5,006 bases of DNA from NCBI GenBank assembly GCA_900544645.1, contig UQWG01000073.1:1-5006 (forward strand), given 5' to 3'. Origin of the DNA: an uncultured Collinsella sp. Lineage in GTDB: Bacteria > Actinomycetota > Coriobacteriia > Coriobacteriales > Coriobacteriaceae. This document shows, piece after piece, positions 4,913 through 5,006 of this stretch (its first letter is position 1; each line of letters starts with the position of its first letter). A model generated the notes under the pieces. It saw only the letters and a list, made by a program, of their open reading frames with translations. It made no database searches and was not told where the DNA came from. The position numbers were made by a program, and so were the translations under genes.

Positions 4913-5006
4913 GTGCGGTTGCTGCCAAGGAGTGTCCCGGGGTGCCGGCACAGACGATATGAGCAGGACATAAAAACATTGAGAGCCCCTGCTGCATGAA
5001 AGACCG
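4913..5006. other. Right-end intergenic segment
   Basis: No gene is supported here. The segment holds GCCAAGGAGTGTCCC (4924-4938), which echoes the left flank of repeat copy 1, then the 10-base palindrome GTGCCGGCAC (4942-4951) and a weak AGCAGG/CCTGCT inverted pair (4962-4967 and 4988-4993). An ATG at 4996 has too little sequence after it, and no ribosome site before it, to be called a start. Confidence 0.5.

Noticed and set aside
4996..5006. The start of a next gene at ATG 4996
   Set aside because: Only eleven bases remain and there is no Shine-Dalgarno sequence upstream.

Overview
This window looks like chromosomal DNA from a high-GC actinobacterium, most plausibly a gut Coriobacteriia member such as Collinsella. 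That assignment is inference. It rests on the GC-rich third codon positions, a queuosine-linked glutamyl-Q tRNA(Asp) synthetase, a DUF2207 membrane protein with a Gly-rich tail, and a TGTCCC/TCCCC-AATGACTAG intergenic repeat of a style I associate with Collinsella genomes. No search could be run to confirm it.

Layout, left to right. Bases 1-261 hold no convincing gene; the first ~95 bases are visibly more AT-rich than the rest. A 79-residue, two-helix membrane protein (262-501, +) follows a clear ribosome binding site. Next is a 241-residue calcineurin-like metallophosphoesterase (587-1312, +) with all the metal-site motifs. It converges on gluQRS (1328-2329, -) with only 15 bases between the stop codons. 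GluQRS keeps its class I synthetase signatures and a Cys-x-Cys...Tyr-x3-Cys zinc site. Its start codon lies just behind a TATACT box, so its mRNA may be leaderless.

A 515-base gene-free stretch (2330-2844) separates gluQRS from a divergent gene. It contains a 9-bp inverted repeat with an extension, a strong 13-bp terminator-like hairpin, a potential H-type pseudoknot, and the first copy of a 43-base repeat. A 647-residue DUF2207 protein follows (2845-4788, +), with a signal peptide, a large exported domain, three predicted membrane helices, cytoplasmic segments and a poly-Gly tail. A strong intrinsic terminator ends this transcript. A second, diverged copy of the 43-base repeat lies beyond it, so the DUF2207 gene sits between two direct copies.

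The genes do not form an obvious pathway. The small membrane protein and phosphoesterase may be co-transcribed; gluQRS and the DUF2207 gene appear to be single-gene units. The parts least explained by known families are intergenic: the paired repeats and the structured segment at 2466-2577. I see no defence system, phage module, CRISPR array or transposase gene in the window.
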